A stretch of 64,000 bases of DNA, from positions 4,030,001-4,094,000 of the forward strand of contig NZ_CP160398.1 in the NCBI RefSeq assembly GCF_040729435.1, in the 5' to 3' direction. The stretch is from Pseudomonas sp. HOU2. Lineage in GTDB: Bacteria > Pseudomonadota > Gammaproteobacteria > Pseudomonadales > Pseudomonadaceae. Position numbers and translations under genes: made by a program. The notes under the pieces were generated by a model. The model was given only the letters and a program-made list of their open reading frames with translations, was not told where the DNA came from and did no database searches. Below, one piece after another: positions 1-9,300 of this stretch (the stretch's first letter is position 1; every line of letters begins with the position of its first letter).

Positions 1-537
1 GGCATCGCCCCCCAAGTGCTCCAGAACGCTCAGGCGACTGCCGCCAAAACCGCGCTCACGCAGCAGCGCCGCGACTGCCGCCGGACTTTGCCGGTCATTG
101 CTCAACAGCAACAGGCGCACCCCGCTGAACAGCTGCGCATTGAGTGCCGCCAAAGGTCGCGCGACCAGCGACAATGTCACTACATCCTGCAACGGCCAGC
201 CGAGGCGGGCGGCTGCCAGCGAACAGGAGGATGGCGCGGGCAGGATCAGCATCTCGGCACTCGGCACCTGCCGCGCGAGGCTGGCACCGACGCCGTAGAA
301 CATCGGATCACCACTGGCCAGCACGCACACGGCTTCGCCGCGTTGCTGCAAAACCGGCGCGAGGGAAAACGGGCTTGGCCACAAAGTGCGTTCGCCGCGA
401 ATGCACACCGGCAGCAAGTCCAGTTGCCGCTGACCGCCGATGATCCGCGAGGCGCCCATCAGGGCGCGCCGGGCATTTTTGCCCAGGCCCTTGAAGCCTT
501 CTTCACCGATTCCCACTACCGTCAGCCAGGGTGTCAT
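1..537 (-). CDS. cobL: Precorrin-6Y C5,15-methyltransferase (decarboxylating), N-terminal part
   Basis: This is the first 179 codons of CobL; the gene runs off the left edge of the window. CobL methylates precorrin-6Y at C5 and C15 and decarboxylates the acetate side chain in aerobic cobalamin synthesis. The N-terminus reads [19 protein letters not shown], the SAM-binding start of a CbiE-type tetrapyrrole methylase, followed by [13 protein letters not shown] and the substrate-loop motif [12 protein letters not shown]. The ATG at 535-537 follows an AGGA box about eight bases upstream. It is transcribed away from the other cob genes. The C-terminal CbiT-type domain is not visible. Confidence 0.93.
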   Translation of the reverse strand, partial: MTPWLTVVGIGEEGFKGLGKNARRALMGASRIIGGQRQLDLLPVCIRGERTLWPSPFSLAPVLQQRGEAVCVLASGDPMFYGVGASLARQVPSAEMLILPAPSSCSLAAARLGWPLQDVVTLSLVARPLAALNAQLFSGVRLLLLSNDRQSPAAVAALLRERGFGGSRLSVLEHLGGDA

Positions 538-575
538 GCCGTTCCTCACATCGCTCGTGCCCGCTCAAGCGGCGC

Positions 576-581
576 ATGATA
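576..581 (-). promoter_or_regulatory. Possible -10 element for cobL
   Basis: On the minus strand the hexamer reads TATCAT, about 40 bases upstream of the cobL ATG. No good -35 box is visible at the expected distance, so this is a weak call. Confidence 0.25.
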
Positions 582-639
582 GCGCGGCTTCTGTTGTCTG
601 GCGCTGACGCCTTGTCGCAGACGCTGGCAACGGTTGAAA

Positions 640-803
640 TGTTATGTGTTTCAAAACGGGTTGGCGAATTGAGCTCCTTTGTTATTTTGTTTTTATCAAG
701 TTTGAAAAGTTATAGCTGAAAAAACTTGTAAGCCGTGCGTAAGTGTTCGGTAACTAATTGACGGACGCCTTGTTGGCGTCCACCTGCAATAAGGTTGGAA
801 AAC
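640..803 (+). promoter_or_regulatory. AT-rich leader of gene A with a GC-rich hairpin
   Basis: By hand count positions 661-720 have about 30% GC, far below the flanking genes. A perfect 7-bp stem GGACGCC/GGCGTCC (763-769 and 775-781, five-base loop) sits about ten bases before the AAGG ribosome-binding site at 791-794. It has no T tract, so it is more likely a leader structure than a terminator. The AT-rich part should carry the promoter, but I cannot name a box with confidence. Confidence 0.4.
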
Positions 804-1442
804 ATGGATGACATAAAACATAACGCGACTTTAGTCGGCGACATATTGCTGGCCGGAACTCAGGGACAGTCTCGCGAGGATTACCAATTCGCCTTGAACT
901 GTATTTATCTGGCACAACGCCAGGCAGATATCACTTACAAAAGTGAGACGCAACCGGGACGCTGGATCGATTACTTCGCCGATCTCCTGTGGTCACATGG
1001 CTGGAATCGCGATCATCGGCCGATAGAGCATGTGCAGCCGCAGTTCAATGGCAATGTGCGCAGGCTCTGGGAGGAAGTTGCATCGCCATTGCTCAGTCGT
1101 GATCAAGTGGACGGGGTTGACCGTGGACTGGTTGCGCTGGAAAGGGACATGGAACTTTTGAAAAAAGTCAAAGGCATCAGTGGCAAGCTATTTGATTTCA
1201 AGATCATGCCGGTCAGCTATAACGCCAACGGCGATATGGAGTTGCTCGTTACCAATATCCGCTTTATTAAATCGAGTATGAATACTGTGTATTTTTTCTG
1301 GGATGTTTCGCAAGTCATGACTCAACTAGATGTAATGGTGCGTAAGGTGGTGATCAGCCGCCGTGTCATGGATGCCCGCCGCCTCAGTGTGCAGAAAGCC
1401 CTGGAGGGGGTTAAATTCGATTTTGAAGACTACGAACTTTGA
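804..1442 (+). CDS. Unknown protein A, related to unknown protein B near the toxin
   Basis: 212 residues, not recognised as a named family. The ATG at 804 has AAGG at 791-794 nine bases upstream, which favours it over the in-frame TTG at 795. No signal peptide or membrane segment is visible. Residues 24-65 read as a helix with the pattern D-YQFALNCIYLAQRQAD...RWIDYFADLLWSHGW. This matches DAENAFLFATLAANKQ...EWYLRFREVMTQAGW in protein B (14361-15152) and, more weakly, protein C (15210-15935). The C-terminal third (IRFIKSSMNTVYFFWDVS) also lines up with the end of B. The gene sits between divergent cobL and cobG, under an AT-rich leader. Homology to B is my inference from by-eye alignment. Confidence 0.7.
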   Translation: MDDIKHNATLVGDILLAGTQGQSREDYQFALNCIYLAQRQADITYKSETQPGRWIDYFADLLWSHGWNRDHRPIEHVQPQFNGNVRRLWEEVASPLLSRDQVDGVDRGLVALERDMELLKKVKGISGKLFDFKIMPVSYNANGDMELLVTNIRFIKSSMNTVYFFWDVSQVMTQLDVMVRKVVISRRVMDARRLSVQKALEGVKFDFEDYEL

Positions 1443-1533
1443 ACTCCGTGCGATGAAGCACTTTTACGTTGAAAAAGTGCCATCAGCGTAGTTTCCGACC
1501 GGCAGGCATTTTCATGCGCTCGGGCAAAGCAGG

Positions 1534-1539
1534 CATAAT
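1534..1539 (+). promoter_or_regulatory. Possible -10 element for the cobGHIJ operon
   Basis: CATAAT sits about 45 bases before the preferred cobG start. If it is the -10 box, transcription would begin near 1546 and the upstream in-frame codons could not be translated. No cobalamin-riboswitch B12 box was recognised in this short leader. Confidence 0.3.
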
Positions 1540-1585
1540 GGCGACCTTTCGCCCACCACAGCGCTGCCAGCCAGCCGGTCATCCC

Positions 1586-2899
1586 TTGAACGAACGTCCT
1601 CTGTCCACCGCTTTGCGCCCCTCGGCTTGTCCGGGGTTGCTGCGTATTGTCCAGGCGCTGGACGGCGGCATTTGCCGGATCAAACTCAATGGTGGCTCGA
1701 TCACTGCTGATCAGGCTGACGCGGTGGCTGATGCTGCCGAGCGTTTTGCCAGTGGCGCGATCGAGGCGACCAACCGCGCCAATCTGCAGATTCGAGCTAT
1801 TGGCGAGCAATCCGCAGCGTTGATCGACAGTTTGCTGGCCGCCGGCCTGGGGCCGCAAACTGCAGCGGGTGACGATGTACGCAATCTGATGCTCAGCCCG
1901 AGTGCCGGGATCGATAGGCAACTGCTGTTCGATACCCGGCCACTGGCCGAACAGATTCTGGCGACCCTGCAGACGCATCCGCGCTTTCACGAGTTGAGCG
2001 CCAAGTTCGCCGTGCAACTCGACGGCGGGGAGGCGTTGGCGATGCTCGAGCATCCGCACGATCTGTGGCTGTCGGCGTTCGAACGTGACGGTGAAGTCTT
2101 GTTGGCGTTCGGTCTGGCCGGCTGCCCGACCGATCGTGCGGCCGGTGCCGTGACCGTGGAACACGGCCATGCGCTAGTGGTCGCGGTGCTGGAGTTGTTC
2201 CTTGAGCGGGCTCGACCGGAGCAGACGCGCATGCGCCATCTGCTCGATGAATGGCCGATGCTGGCCTTTCTCGAACAGTTACGCGAACGCGTGGCGATCA
2301 ACGCCGCCATTGCCCGACAGCGCACGCCGCTGGCGGATGCGCTGCACATCGGTGTTCACCGGCAAAATGCTGACGACAGGGTGTATGTCGGCGCGGTTCC
2401 GGCGCTCGGCCGTCTCGATCCGGCCATGCTGCGTGGCGCGGCCCGACTGGCCCGCGAGTACGGTGACGGCACCCTGCGTTTCACCCCTTGGCAAAGTCTG
2501 CTGTTGCCGAACGTGAAGCCCACCGACGCGGCGCAAGTCCTGGAAAATCTGACGCCATTGCACTGGCTGACCGACGTCAGCGAGCCGCTGTCCCGGCTGA
2601 TCGCCTGCACCGGCTCCAGTGGCTGCGGCAAAGGCCTGGCCGATACCAAACACGACGCCCGGCGGCTGGCGACGCTGTTGCCACAGGCGCAGAACGTGCA
2701 CCTGTCCGGTTGCCCGCGCTCTTGCGCTGCAGCCCATCGCACCCCGGCGACATTGCTGGCGGTCAGCCCTGGTCATTACGACCTCTATTTTCGCGATGCA
2801 GCGCTGCCGGGTTTCGGCGCGCTGCACGCACGCAACCTTACTATTGAAGCGGCCGCGACCCTGCTCGACGCCCGCTCACGGAGCCCCCTTGATGCTTGA
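1586..2899 (+). CDS. cobG: Precorrin-3B synthase
   Basis: CobG is the oxygen-dependent monooxygenase that forms the gamma-lactone of precorrin-3B, marking the aerobic B12 pathway. It is a sulfite/nitrite-reductase-like protein. Here the Fe-S/siroheme ligands are visible as CTGSSGC (C-X5-C) and CPRSC (C-X3-C) in the C-terminal third. The reading frame opens at 1469, but homologues as I recall them begin just before RPSACPGLLRIV, so I place the start at TTG 1586 (437 residues). A start further upstream is possible. The stop overlaps cobH by eight bases, indicating translational coupling. Confidence 0.9.
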   Translation: MNERPLSTALRPSACPGLLRIVQALDGGICRIKLNGGSITADQADAVADAAERFASGAIEATNRANLQIRAIGEQSAALIDSLLAAGLGPQTAAGDDVRNLMLSPSAGIDRQLLFDTRPLAEQILATLQTHPRFHELSAKFAVQLDGGEALAMLEHPHDLWLSAFERDGEVLLAFGLAGCPTDRAAGAVTVEHGHALVVAVLELFLERARPEQTRMRHLLDEWPMLAFLEQLRERVAINAAIARQRTPLADALHIGVHRQNADDRVYVGAVPALGRLDPAMLRGAARLAREYGDGTLRFTPWQSLLLPNVKPTDAAQVLENLTPLHWLTDVSEPLSRLIACTGSSGCGKGLADTKHDARRLATLLPQAQNVHLSGCPRSCAAAHRTPATLLAVSPGHYDLYFRDAALPGFGALHARNLTIEAAATLLDARSRSPLDA

Positions 2900-3518
2900 T
2901 TACATCCGCGACGGTCAGGAGATCTATCGCAACTCCTTCGCGATCATTCGCAGCGAGGCCAATCTGGCACGCATCCCGGCCGATCTGGAAAAACTCGCGG
3001 TGCGGGTGATCCACGCCTGCGGCATGGTCGAGGCCATTGACGGTCTGCAATTTTCCGAAGGTGCCGGCAAGGCCGGGCGCGATGCACTGGCAGCCGGCGC
3101 GCCGATCCTGTGTGATGCGCGGATGGTTTCCGAAGGCGTGACCCGTGCCCGTCTGCCGGCGAACAATCAAGTGATCTGCACCCTGCGCGATGACAGCGTG
3201 CCGGAGCTGGCCCGTGAGTTGGGCAACACCCGTTCGGCGGCGGCGCTGGAGTTGTGGCGTCCACACCTGGAAGGCAGCGTGGTGGTGATCGGCAACGCGC
3301 CGACCGCACTGTTTTACCTGCTGGAAATGCTCGACGCCGGCGCACCGAAACCGGCGCTTATCCTCGGCTTCCCGGTGGGCTTCGTCGGCGCCGCCGAATC
3401 GAAAGCGGCGCTGGCGGCTGACAGTCGCGGCGTACCGTTCGTGATCATGCAAGGCCGGCTCGGCGGCAGCGCCATGGCTGCCGCCGCAGTCAATGCCCTC
3501 GCCACGGAGATCGAATGA
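2892..3518 (+). CDS. cobH: Precorrin-8X methylmutase
   Basis: 208 residues. CobH moves the methyl group from C11 to C12 of precorrin-8X, giving hydrogenobyrinic acid. The N-terminus [20 protein letters not shown] and the motif [18 protein letters not shown] are typical; His41 corresponds to the catalytic histidine of the family. The ATG lies inside the end of cobG (8-base overlap), and its stop overlaps the start of cobI. Length is normal for the family. Confidence 0.96.
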   Translation: MLDYIRDGQEIYRNSFAIIRSEANLARIPADLEKLAVRVIHACGMVEAIDGLQFSEGAGKAGRDALAAGAPILCDARMVSEGVTRARLPANNQVICTLRDDSVPELARELGNTRSAAALELWRPHLEGSVVVIGNAPTALFYLLEMLDAGAPKPALILGFPVGFVGAAESKAALAADSRGVPFVIMQGRLGGSAMAAAAVNALATEIE

Positions 3519-4249
3519 TGCAGGCCAAAGGACGTCTGATCGGCCTCGGTGTGGGCCCCGGTGATCCGGAACTGATCACCGTCAAAGCCCTGCGTCTGTT
3601 GCGCGAGTCGCCAGTGGTGGCGTACTTCGTTGCCAAGGGCAAGAAAGGCAACGCGTTCGGCATCATCGAAGCGCATCTGCAGGATGCGCAGAATCTGCTG
3701 CCGCTGGTGTACCCGGTGACCACCGAAGTGCTGCCGGCGCCGCTGTCCTACGAGCAAGTGATCAGCGATTTCTACGATGAAGCCGCCGAGACCGTGGCTG
3801 CGCATCTGGACGCCGGCCGTGATGTGGCGGTGATCTGCGAAGGCGACCCGTTCTTTTACGGCTCCTATATGTATCTGCACGATCGGTTGTCCACGCGCTA
3901 TGAAGCCGAAGTGGTGCCGGGCGTGTGCTCGATGCTTGGCGGCGCCTCGGTGCTCGGCGCGCCGCTGGTGTATCGCAACCAGAGCCTGTCGGTGCTTTCC
4001 GGCGTGCTGCCGCACGAGGATCTGAAGCGACGCCTGGCCGACGCCGATGCAGCGGTGATCATGAAGCTGGGGCGCAACTTTCCCAAAGTTCGTGCGGTGC
4101 TCGAAGAGCTCGGTCTGGCCGAGCGTGCGCTGTACGTCGAACGCGCGACCATGGCCAATCAGAAGATCGTGCCGCTGGATCAGGTCGAGCCGATGTCCTC
4201 GCCGTACTTCTCGCTGATCATCGTCCCGGGCGAACGGTGGCAAGGTTGA
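3515..4249 (+). CDS. cobI: Precorrin-2 C20-methyltransferase
   Basis: 244 residues. CobI adds the C20 methyl group to precorrin-2 using S-adenosylmethionine. It shows the tetrapyrrole-methylase fold: [17 protein letters not shown] at the N-terminus, [14 protein letters not shown] around residue 110, and [18 protein letters not shown] near 130. The start is ATG ATG at 3515, overlapping the cobH stop. Its own stop shares one base with the cobJ ATG. The tight overlaps indicate one cobGHIJ transcript. Confidence 0.96.
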   Translation: MMQAKGRLIGLGVGPGDPELITVKALRLLRESPVVAYFVAKGKKGNAFGIIEAHLQDAQNLLPLVYPVTTEVLPAPLSYEQVISDFYDEAAETVAAHLDAGRDVAVICEGDPFFYGSYMYLHDRLSTRYEAEVVPGVCSMLGGASVLGAPLVYRNQSLSVLSGVLPHEDLKRRLADADAAVIMKLGRNFPKVRAVLEELGLAERALYVERATMANQKIVPLDQVEPMSSPYFSLIIVPGERWQG

Positions 4250-5949
4250 TGACGCCATCCACACCGGCCATTGTCATCCTCGGACAGGGCGCGCTTGCCA
4301 CCGCGCGGCGGATCCAGCAGCTGTATCCGACGGCGCAGATCCACGGCCTCGCCGGACGCGTTGAAGGCGCCGACTGCACCTATCAGGAGTTCGGCGCGAC
4401 GCTGCGTGAGTTGTATCAGCAGGACACGCCGATCATTGCCCTGTGCGCGGCCGGCATTGTCATCCGCACCCTGGCGCCGGTGCTGCTGGAGAAGGGTGCC
4501 GAGCCTGCGGTGCTCGCCGTGGCCGAAGACGGCAGCGCCGTGGTGCCGCTGCTCGGCGGCCTCGGCGGGGTGAACGTCATGGCCCGGGAAATCGGTGCCG
4601 CATTGCAAGTCGCGGCGGCGATCACCACCAGTGGCGAGTTGCGCTTTGGCACTTGTCTGCTCAATCCACCCAACGGCTATGCGCTGGCTGATCTGGAGCT
4701 GGGCAAGCGTTTCGTGTCCGATCTGCTGGCCGGGCACAGCGTGCGCATCGAAGGTGCCGCGCCGTGGCTGGAGCAGGCGCAGTTGCCGCAAGACCCGCAG
4801 GCGCAGCGCTCGATTCATGTCGGCAGTGCCGAGCGTGTTGCAAGCGCCAACGAGTTGCTGATCTATCCGCGCAGCGTCGCTGTGGCGGTGAGTGCGCAGT
4901 TGGACGATCTGCCGCATGCCGTGCGCGCCGCGTTGCAGCAGGCCGGGGTTGCGCAGCAGTCGCTGGCCTGTCTGCTGGCGGCTGACACTGAAATGGCGTC
5001 GGCGAAACTGCGTGAAGCCGCCCTCGAACTGGGTGTGCCGCTGCGCTTTGTCACGGCGCAAAAAGACCTCAATGAGTTGGCTCGTCACGCACTGCCGCAG
5101 GCCTCGATCAGCAGTGCCAACGGCTTGGTGATTGCGCGCGCCGAACAGCCGCTGGACGTCGCGCAGATCGGTCGTCAACGTGGGCGCCTGGCGGTGATCG
5201 GCCTCGGCCCTGGCGCTGCCGAATTGATGGTGCCTGCGGTCAAGGCGGAACTGGCGCGGGCCACCGATGTGCTCGGTTATGAAACCTATGTGCGCATGGC
5301 CGGCCCGTTTCGCGATGATCAGGTGCAGCACTGCACCGACAATCGCGAAGAAATGCAGCGTGCCCGCCACGCCTTCCGGCTGGCGGCCGAGGGCCGTTCG
5401 GTGATCGTGGTCTCGTCCGGCGACCCCGGAGTGTTCGCCATGGCCGCAGCGGTGCTCGAAGCATTGCACGAGTCGACCGATCCAGCCTGGCACAGCGTCG
5501 AGCTGGAAATCCTGCCGGGGGTGTCCGCTTCGCTCGCCACGGCCGCACAAGCAGGCGCGCCACTGGGACATGACTTCTGCGTGATGTCGCTGTCGGACAA
5601 CCTCAAACCGTGGTCGATCATTGAAAAGCGTCTGGATCTGGCGGCCGAGGCCGATCTGGCGCTGGCCTTCTACAACCCGATCTCCCGCGCGCGTCCCTGG
5701 CAATTGGGGCGCGCGCTGGAAATCGTCGCGCAACATCGCACTGCGGCGACGCCCGTGGTATTGGGGCGCGACATCGGTCGTCCGGGGCAGACCCTGCGCG
5801 TGACGACACTGGGGCAACTGACCCCGGATCAGGTGGACATGCGCACCATGGTGCTGGTTGGTTCTTCAACGACGTGCACCTTTCCCAAGGCTGAAGGTGG
5901 CGAGTGGGTCTACACGCCGCGCTGGTACGGCGAAAAACCGCAGGCATGA
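4249..5949 (+). CDS. cobJ: CbiG-CobJ fusion: precorrin-3B C17-methyltransferase with N-terminal CbiG domain
   Basis: 566 residues, about twice a stand-alone CobJ. Residues 1 to about 310 are CbiG-like (PAIVILGQGALATARRI; later LCAAGIVIRTLAPVLLEKG and PLLGGLGGVNVMARE). The CobJ methylase follows from about residue 318: LAVIGLGPGAAELMVPA, then VVSSGDPGVFAMAAAV and FYNPISRARPWQLG. CobJ methylates C17 with ring contraction. CbiG opens the lactone in the anaerobic route, so its role beside CobG is less clear, although this fusion is common in Pseudomonas. ATG 4249 overlaps the cobI stop. This is the last gene of the operon. Confidence 0.94.
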   Translation: MTPSTPAIVILGQGALATARRIQQLYPTAQIHGLAGRVEGADCTYQEFGATLRELYQQDTPIIALCAAGIVIRTLAPVLLEKGAEPAVLAVAEDGSAVVPLLGGLGGVNVMAREIGAALQVAAAITTSGELRFGTCLLNPPNGYALADLELGKRFVSDLLAGHSVRIEGAAPWLEQAQLPQDPQAQRSIHVGSAERVASANELLIYPRSVAVAVSAQLDDLPHAVRAALQQAGVAQQSLACLLAADTEMASAKLREAALELGVPLRFVTAQKDLNELARHALPQASISSANGLVIARAEQPLDVAQIGRQRGRLAVIGLGPGAAELMVPAVKAELARATDVLGYETYVRMAGPFRDDQVQHCTDNREEMQRARHAFRLAAEGRSVIVVSSGDPGVFAMAAAVLEALHESTDPAWHSVELEILPGVSASLATAAQAGAPLGHDFCVMSLSDNLKPWSIIEKRLDLAAEADLALAFYNPISRARPWQLGRALEIVAQHRTAATPVVLGRDIGRPGQTLRVTTLGQLTPDQVDMRTMVLVGSSTTCTFPKAEGGEWVYTPRWYGEKPQA

Positions 5950-5954
5950 AGGAG

Positions 5955-5991
5955 TGGCGAGAGAGAAACCTCTCTTGCCATGCGCATTTTT
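5955..5991 (+). terminator. Probable terminator of the cob operon
   Basis: An 11-bp stem (5955-5965 with 5970-5980, one G-T pair, AAAC loop) begins five bases after the cobJ stop. Five T residues follow at 5987-5991, slightly further away than in a canonical terminator. Confidence 0.6.
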
Positions 5992-6355
5992 CCGCGCGAT
6001 TGTTTCCGGATCTGACCGCGTCATATTGTTCAACGGGACTTGTAGGATCGGCTCCGCTTTTGCGTGGGAGTATTCTCGTTGGTTACATTCTGTTCGACTT
6101 ATCTTGAATGCTGATAAACAGACCTGAATTTCCAGTTCTGATAATGTCGCGTTCTGCTCAGGTATGTTTGATTTGTACATTGATTATCGAAATAACTGGT
6201 TGCTGTTACATGCGCTATCAGTTGCTTTTTAGTGGTCGATTTTGACATGTGTTGAAAGTTTTGAAGTTTGAGCTCCGATTTGTCAGAAGTTAGTTTGCTC
6301 TCCATGCAGGTGCCAGCGGGCACTCGTTAATGGTCAGGGCAAAGGAGAAACTTTC
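5992..6355 (+). promoter_or_regulatory. AT-rich leader of the large toxin gene
   Basis: This gap has no convincing gene. By hand count 6121-6300 is about 38% GC (24, 23 and 22 G+C per 60 bases), much lower than the flanks. The ribosome-binding site AGGAG lies just before ATG 6356. I cannot name promoter boxes with confidence. The composition resembles regions bound by H-NS-like silencers (MvaT/MvaU in Pseudomonas), but that is inference. Confidence 0.45.
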
Positions 6356-9300
6356 ATGCAGGATCGAAGACCTCAAGACGCCAGCGGTTTTGTCAAATTC
6401 ATCAACTTGTTCAAACAGGCTGATCTGGAACAGGCCATGTCGGCGCACCGCAATAGTGATTCTTATCAGTCAGTGTTGCGTTATTACTTTGCCTGTATCG
6501 GCTTACTCGATTCACCACGACTGATCGAGCCCTTGGCACTGCTCAAACAGTCGATCGGCCAGTTGATTGGTGCCCCACGCGAACACCAGCCTGATAGCCA
6601 GCCTGCACGGTTATTGCGTATCTATGACAGCATTCAAGCCTTCGAAACCCGGTTGCAAAACAGTTTGGCTTACGCGAAGAGCACCCCGACTGCCGTGCCC
6701 AGGAATCTGCACTTTGTCTGGCTCGGTGGTGGAGTGGGCGAGATACAGCGTGACTACCTCAACCTCTGGAAACAGGTGCTGAACGGGCAAGGTTACAGTC
6801 TGCATCTCTGGTATGACAGCGACGCGTTGTTGGCCTGGCAAACCAACAAGCTGATCGTCGAGGCGGCCAAGGCTGACGCCCTGCAACAGGATGGCAGCGA
6901 CAGTGTTTCCACAGACCAGCTGAGCACGCTGTACGAAGAACGGGCCATCGTCCTTAAACAACAGATGTCCATGCACATCGATGCCGCATTGGCGCAGGGA
7001 CTTTCAGCCGATGAAGCACGGATCGATCTGTTGGCTCGCGCCTATGGGCAGGACGCCGCGCAACTGGAGACGTTGATCGAGCAAAACCGCCGCAGTCTGC
7101 TCGAGCTCGCAGGAGGCGACCTGCAGTTGCGCGATTTGAACGCCCTGGATACTCCGCTGCAGTTGCAGGATATCTACGAGCGCGAAATCCGGTTGCGCGG
7201 CAATCTGGCCGCTGCTTCCGATGTGGTGCGCGCCGAGGCCCTGTACGATGAGGGCGGCGGTTATGCCGATGTTGATAATCTGCCGCCACTGGTCAAGACC
7301 CTGGGCGGCGTTGATATCAGCGGGTTTGACCCCCGGGCACGCGTTGGCGTTCTGCAACTGCTGCTCGATCACAATCGGCACTGGATGCCTGCACGCGAGG
7401 CGCTGCGCCACCAGTACACTGATTATCTGGCAAGCATTCCCGAGCAACACCGCGCCGCGCTTGAGACGTTTGCCCGGCAGCAACCGGCGCTGAATGAAGT
7501 GTTCCAGGCGCCAGCCGAGCTGCTCGTGCGCCCACAGGACTTGCGAGCAGTTGCTGTGCAGGGCTCTCTGAGCAATTCCTTTCTGATGGCCCATGCCCGA
7601 TCGCCGATGCTCAAAAGCGTGATCGACCGGTTTCGCTTCAACTATGACTTCATCGACCTGACGGCTCGACTGGCGGCCACGCGCGGTGTTGCGCTGAGCG
7701 ATTTCCACGGCATGTCGACGCTTGCGCGCGAGGTATTCGAGGAAAACTGCGGGCCCATTTCTGCTCTGTCCTCGATCGAAGGTTCTACGGCTAACGAACT
7801 GATTCTGGCGGTCGCCGGGCATTTTGAAGACGGCATCCGTCCGCAGAGCGAATGGACGATTTTTCTGACTGGCCCGACCGCGATGCGTGCTGGCATGCGC
7901 GATTATGAGCGGCACAACTTCGTCCCGCGTGAAGATGAGACCGTGCGCCTCGAGACTGCCATAGAACCGCTCTGGATGATCAATGACAAGACCGAGGAGG
8001 AGCAGGATCACTCTTGGAAAGACAACGCCGGCGATGACGAACAATGGGTCATCGACGAGCAGCAGCGTTGGCGACAAGGACGCTTCAGTGTCCGTTACAA
8101 CGGTGATGTTGCAGCCTTGCTCAAGCAGCAGACTGTGACGTTCGAAGAGGGTTGGCCGATCATCGAGGGGCGGCCGGTGCTGCTGACGGAGGTCTTGCAA
8201 GGAATGATCGACCGACTCGGTGCACCGTTCCTGGCGGCGATGAGGCAAGGTCATAACGGTCCGCTGATTTTTCCCGCAGGGCCGGGGCTGGGTTTCGATG
8301 AACGTCAGGCCATCAAGGCCCAGCCTGTCAACTTGCAAGCTCCGGCGTCGCTCAGCGATACGCGGATTCAGGGACTGGCGCTGGATGAGTTGCTAAGCGG
8401 TATTGCCGAGGGTTCGCTGCAGTTCTTCCAGGTCAGCCCTTTGCAACGGGTGGTGTTGGGACAGCTGCTCGGCGCACGTTCACTGGATAACTCAAGCTTC
8501 ACGCAACTTGCCGCCGAACTCGAAAACCTCGCCAACAGCGTTGCCGAGGTAGGAGCGTCGGTGCGTTATGCGGCCATTGAACGCCATCTGTATCAGCATC
8601 GGGCGCCGCAATTCATGGCCGGTCTCGCCAGCCATGTCGACCAACCGATGGTGTCGTCGGACAGCGCGTTGACGTTGAAACGAGCCGCGCTGTCGCAGGC
8701 GCATACGCTGTTTCAATGGGGGCGTCATGTTGCCCATATCCAGACCATCGCCACCCGTGAGCATCGTGAGCAGGTGATCCTGCGGCTGGGTCAGGTACTG
8801 GGGCAAATCGAGGCCAGTGACGTCAAGCTGGTGCCGCAGGATCTGTTGCTCCAGGGGCCGGGTGATCCCGGTGGCCGCTGTTACCCGCTGGCGCTGATCA
8901 TGAGCGCTGCTCTGGAGCACGGCGATGCAGCGTCGCGACGTTTGCGCGAGCGATTTTTCCTGACCACTGCCGAGCCGCAGCAACCCGATTCAATGGTATT
9001 TCTGGAAGCACTCGAGGAATTGCGCGACGTGCAATTGCACGACATCGGCAAGCCGCTGGGGCGTGTCGAACTGCAGCAGCTTGGCGCAACGCTGGAAGGG
9101 TTCGCCAGCTCGCGCACGCTGATGCTCAATTCGGACAACCACGCCATGCTGGTGGCGAAAATCTACAAGGGTGAACACGCCACCTATCACTTCTATGATC
9201 CCAATTTCGGCGTGTTCGAGTTCACCCAGGCGGACCAGTTCCAGCGGGCACTGACCGACCTGTTCCAGAAGCAGGGCATGGCGAAATACTATGCGGCCTA

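Noticed and set aside
538..803. Possible cobalamin riboswitch near cobL or cobG.
   Set aside because: I found no B12-box-like sequence here or in 1443-1585; a covariance-model search would decide.
1430..5817. Long minus-strand frames opposite the cob operon.
   Set aside because: They have His/Gln/Arg-rich shadow composition typical of GC-rich antisense frames, whereas the plus strand encodes recognisable Cob enzymes.
5992..6355. Open frames up to about 100 codons on both strands in the toxin leader (for example 6099-6323 minus).
   Set aside because: No ribosome-binding site, no recognisable motif, and the AT-rich composition resembles a regulatory region.
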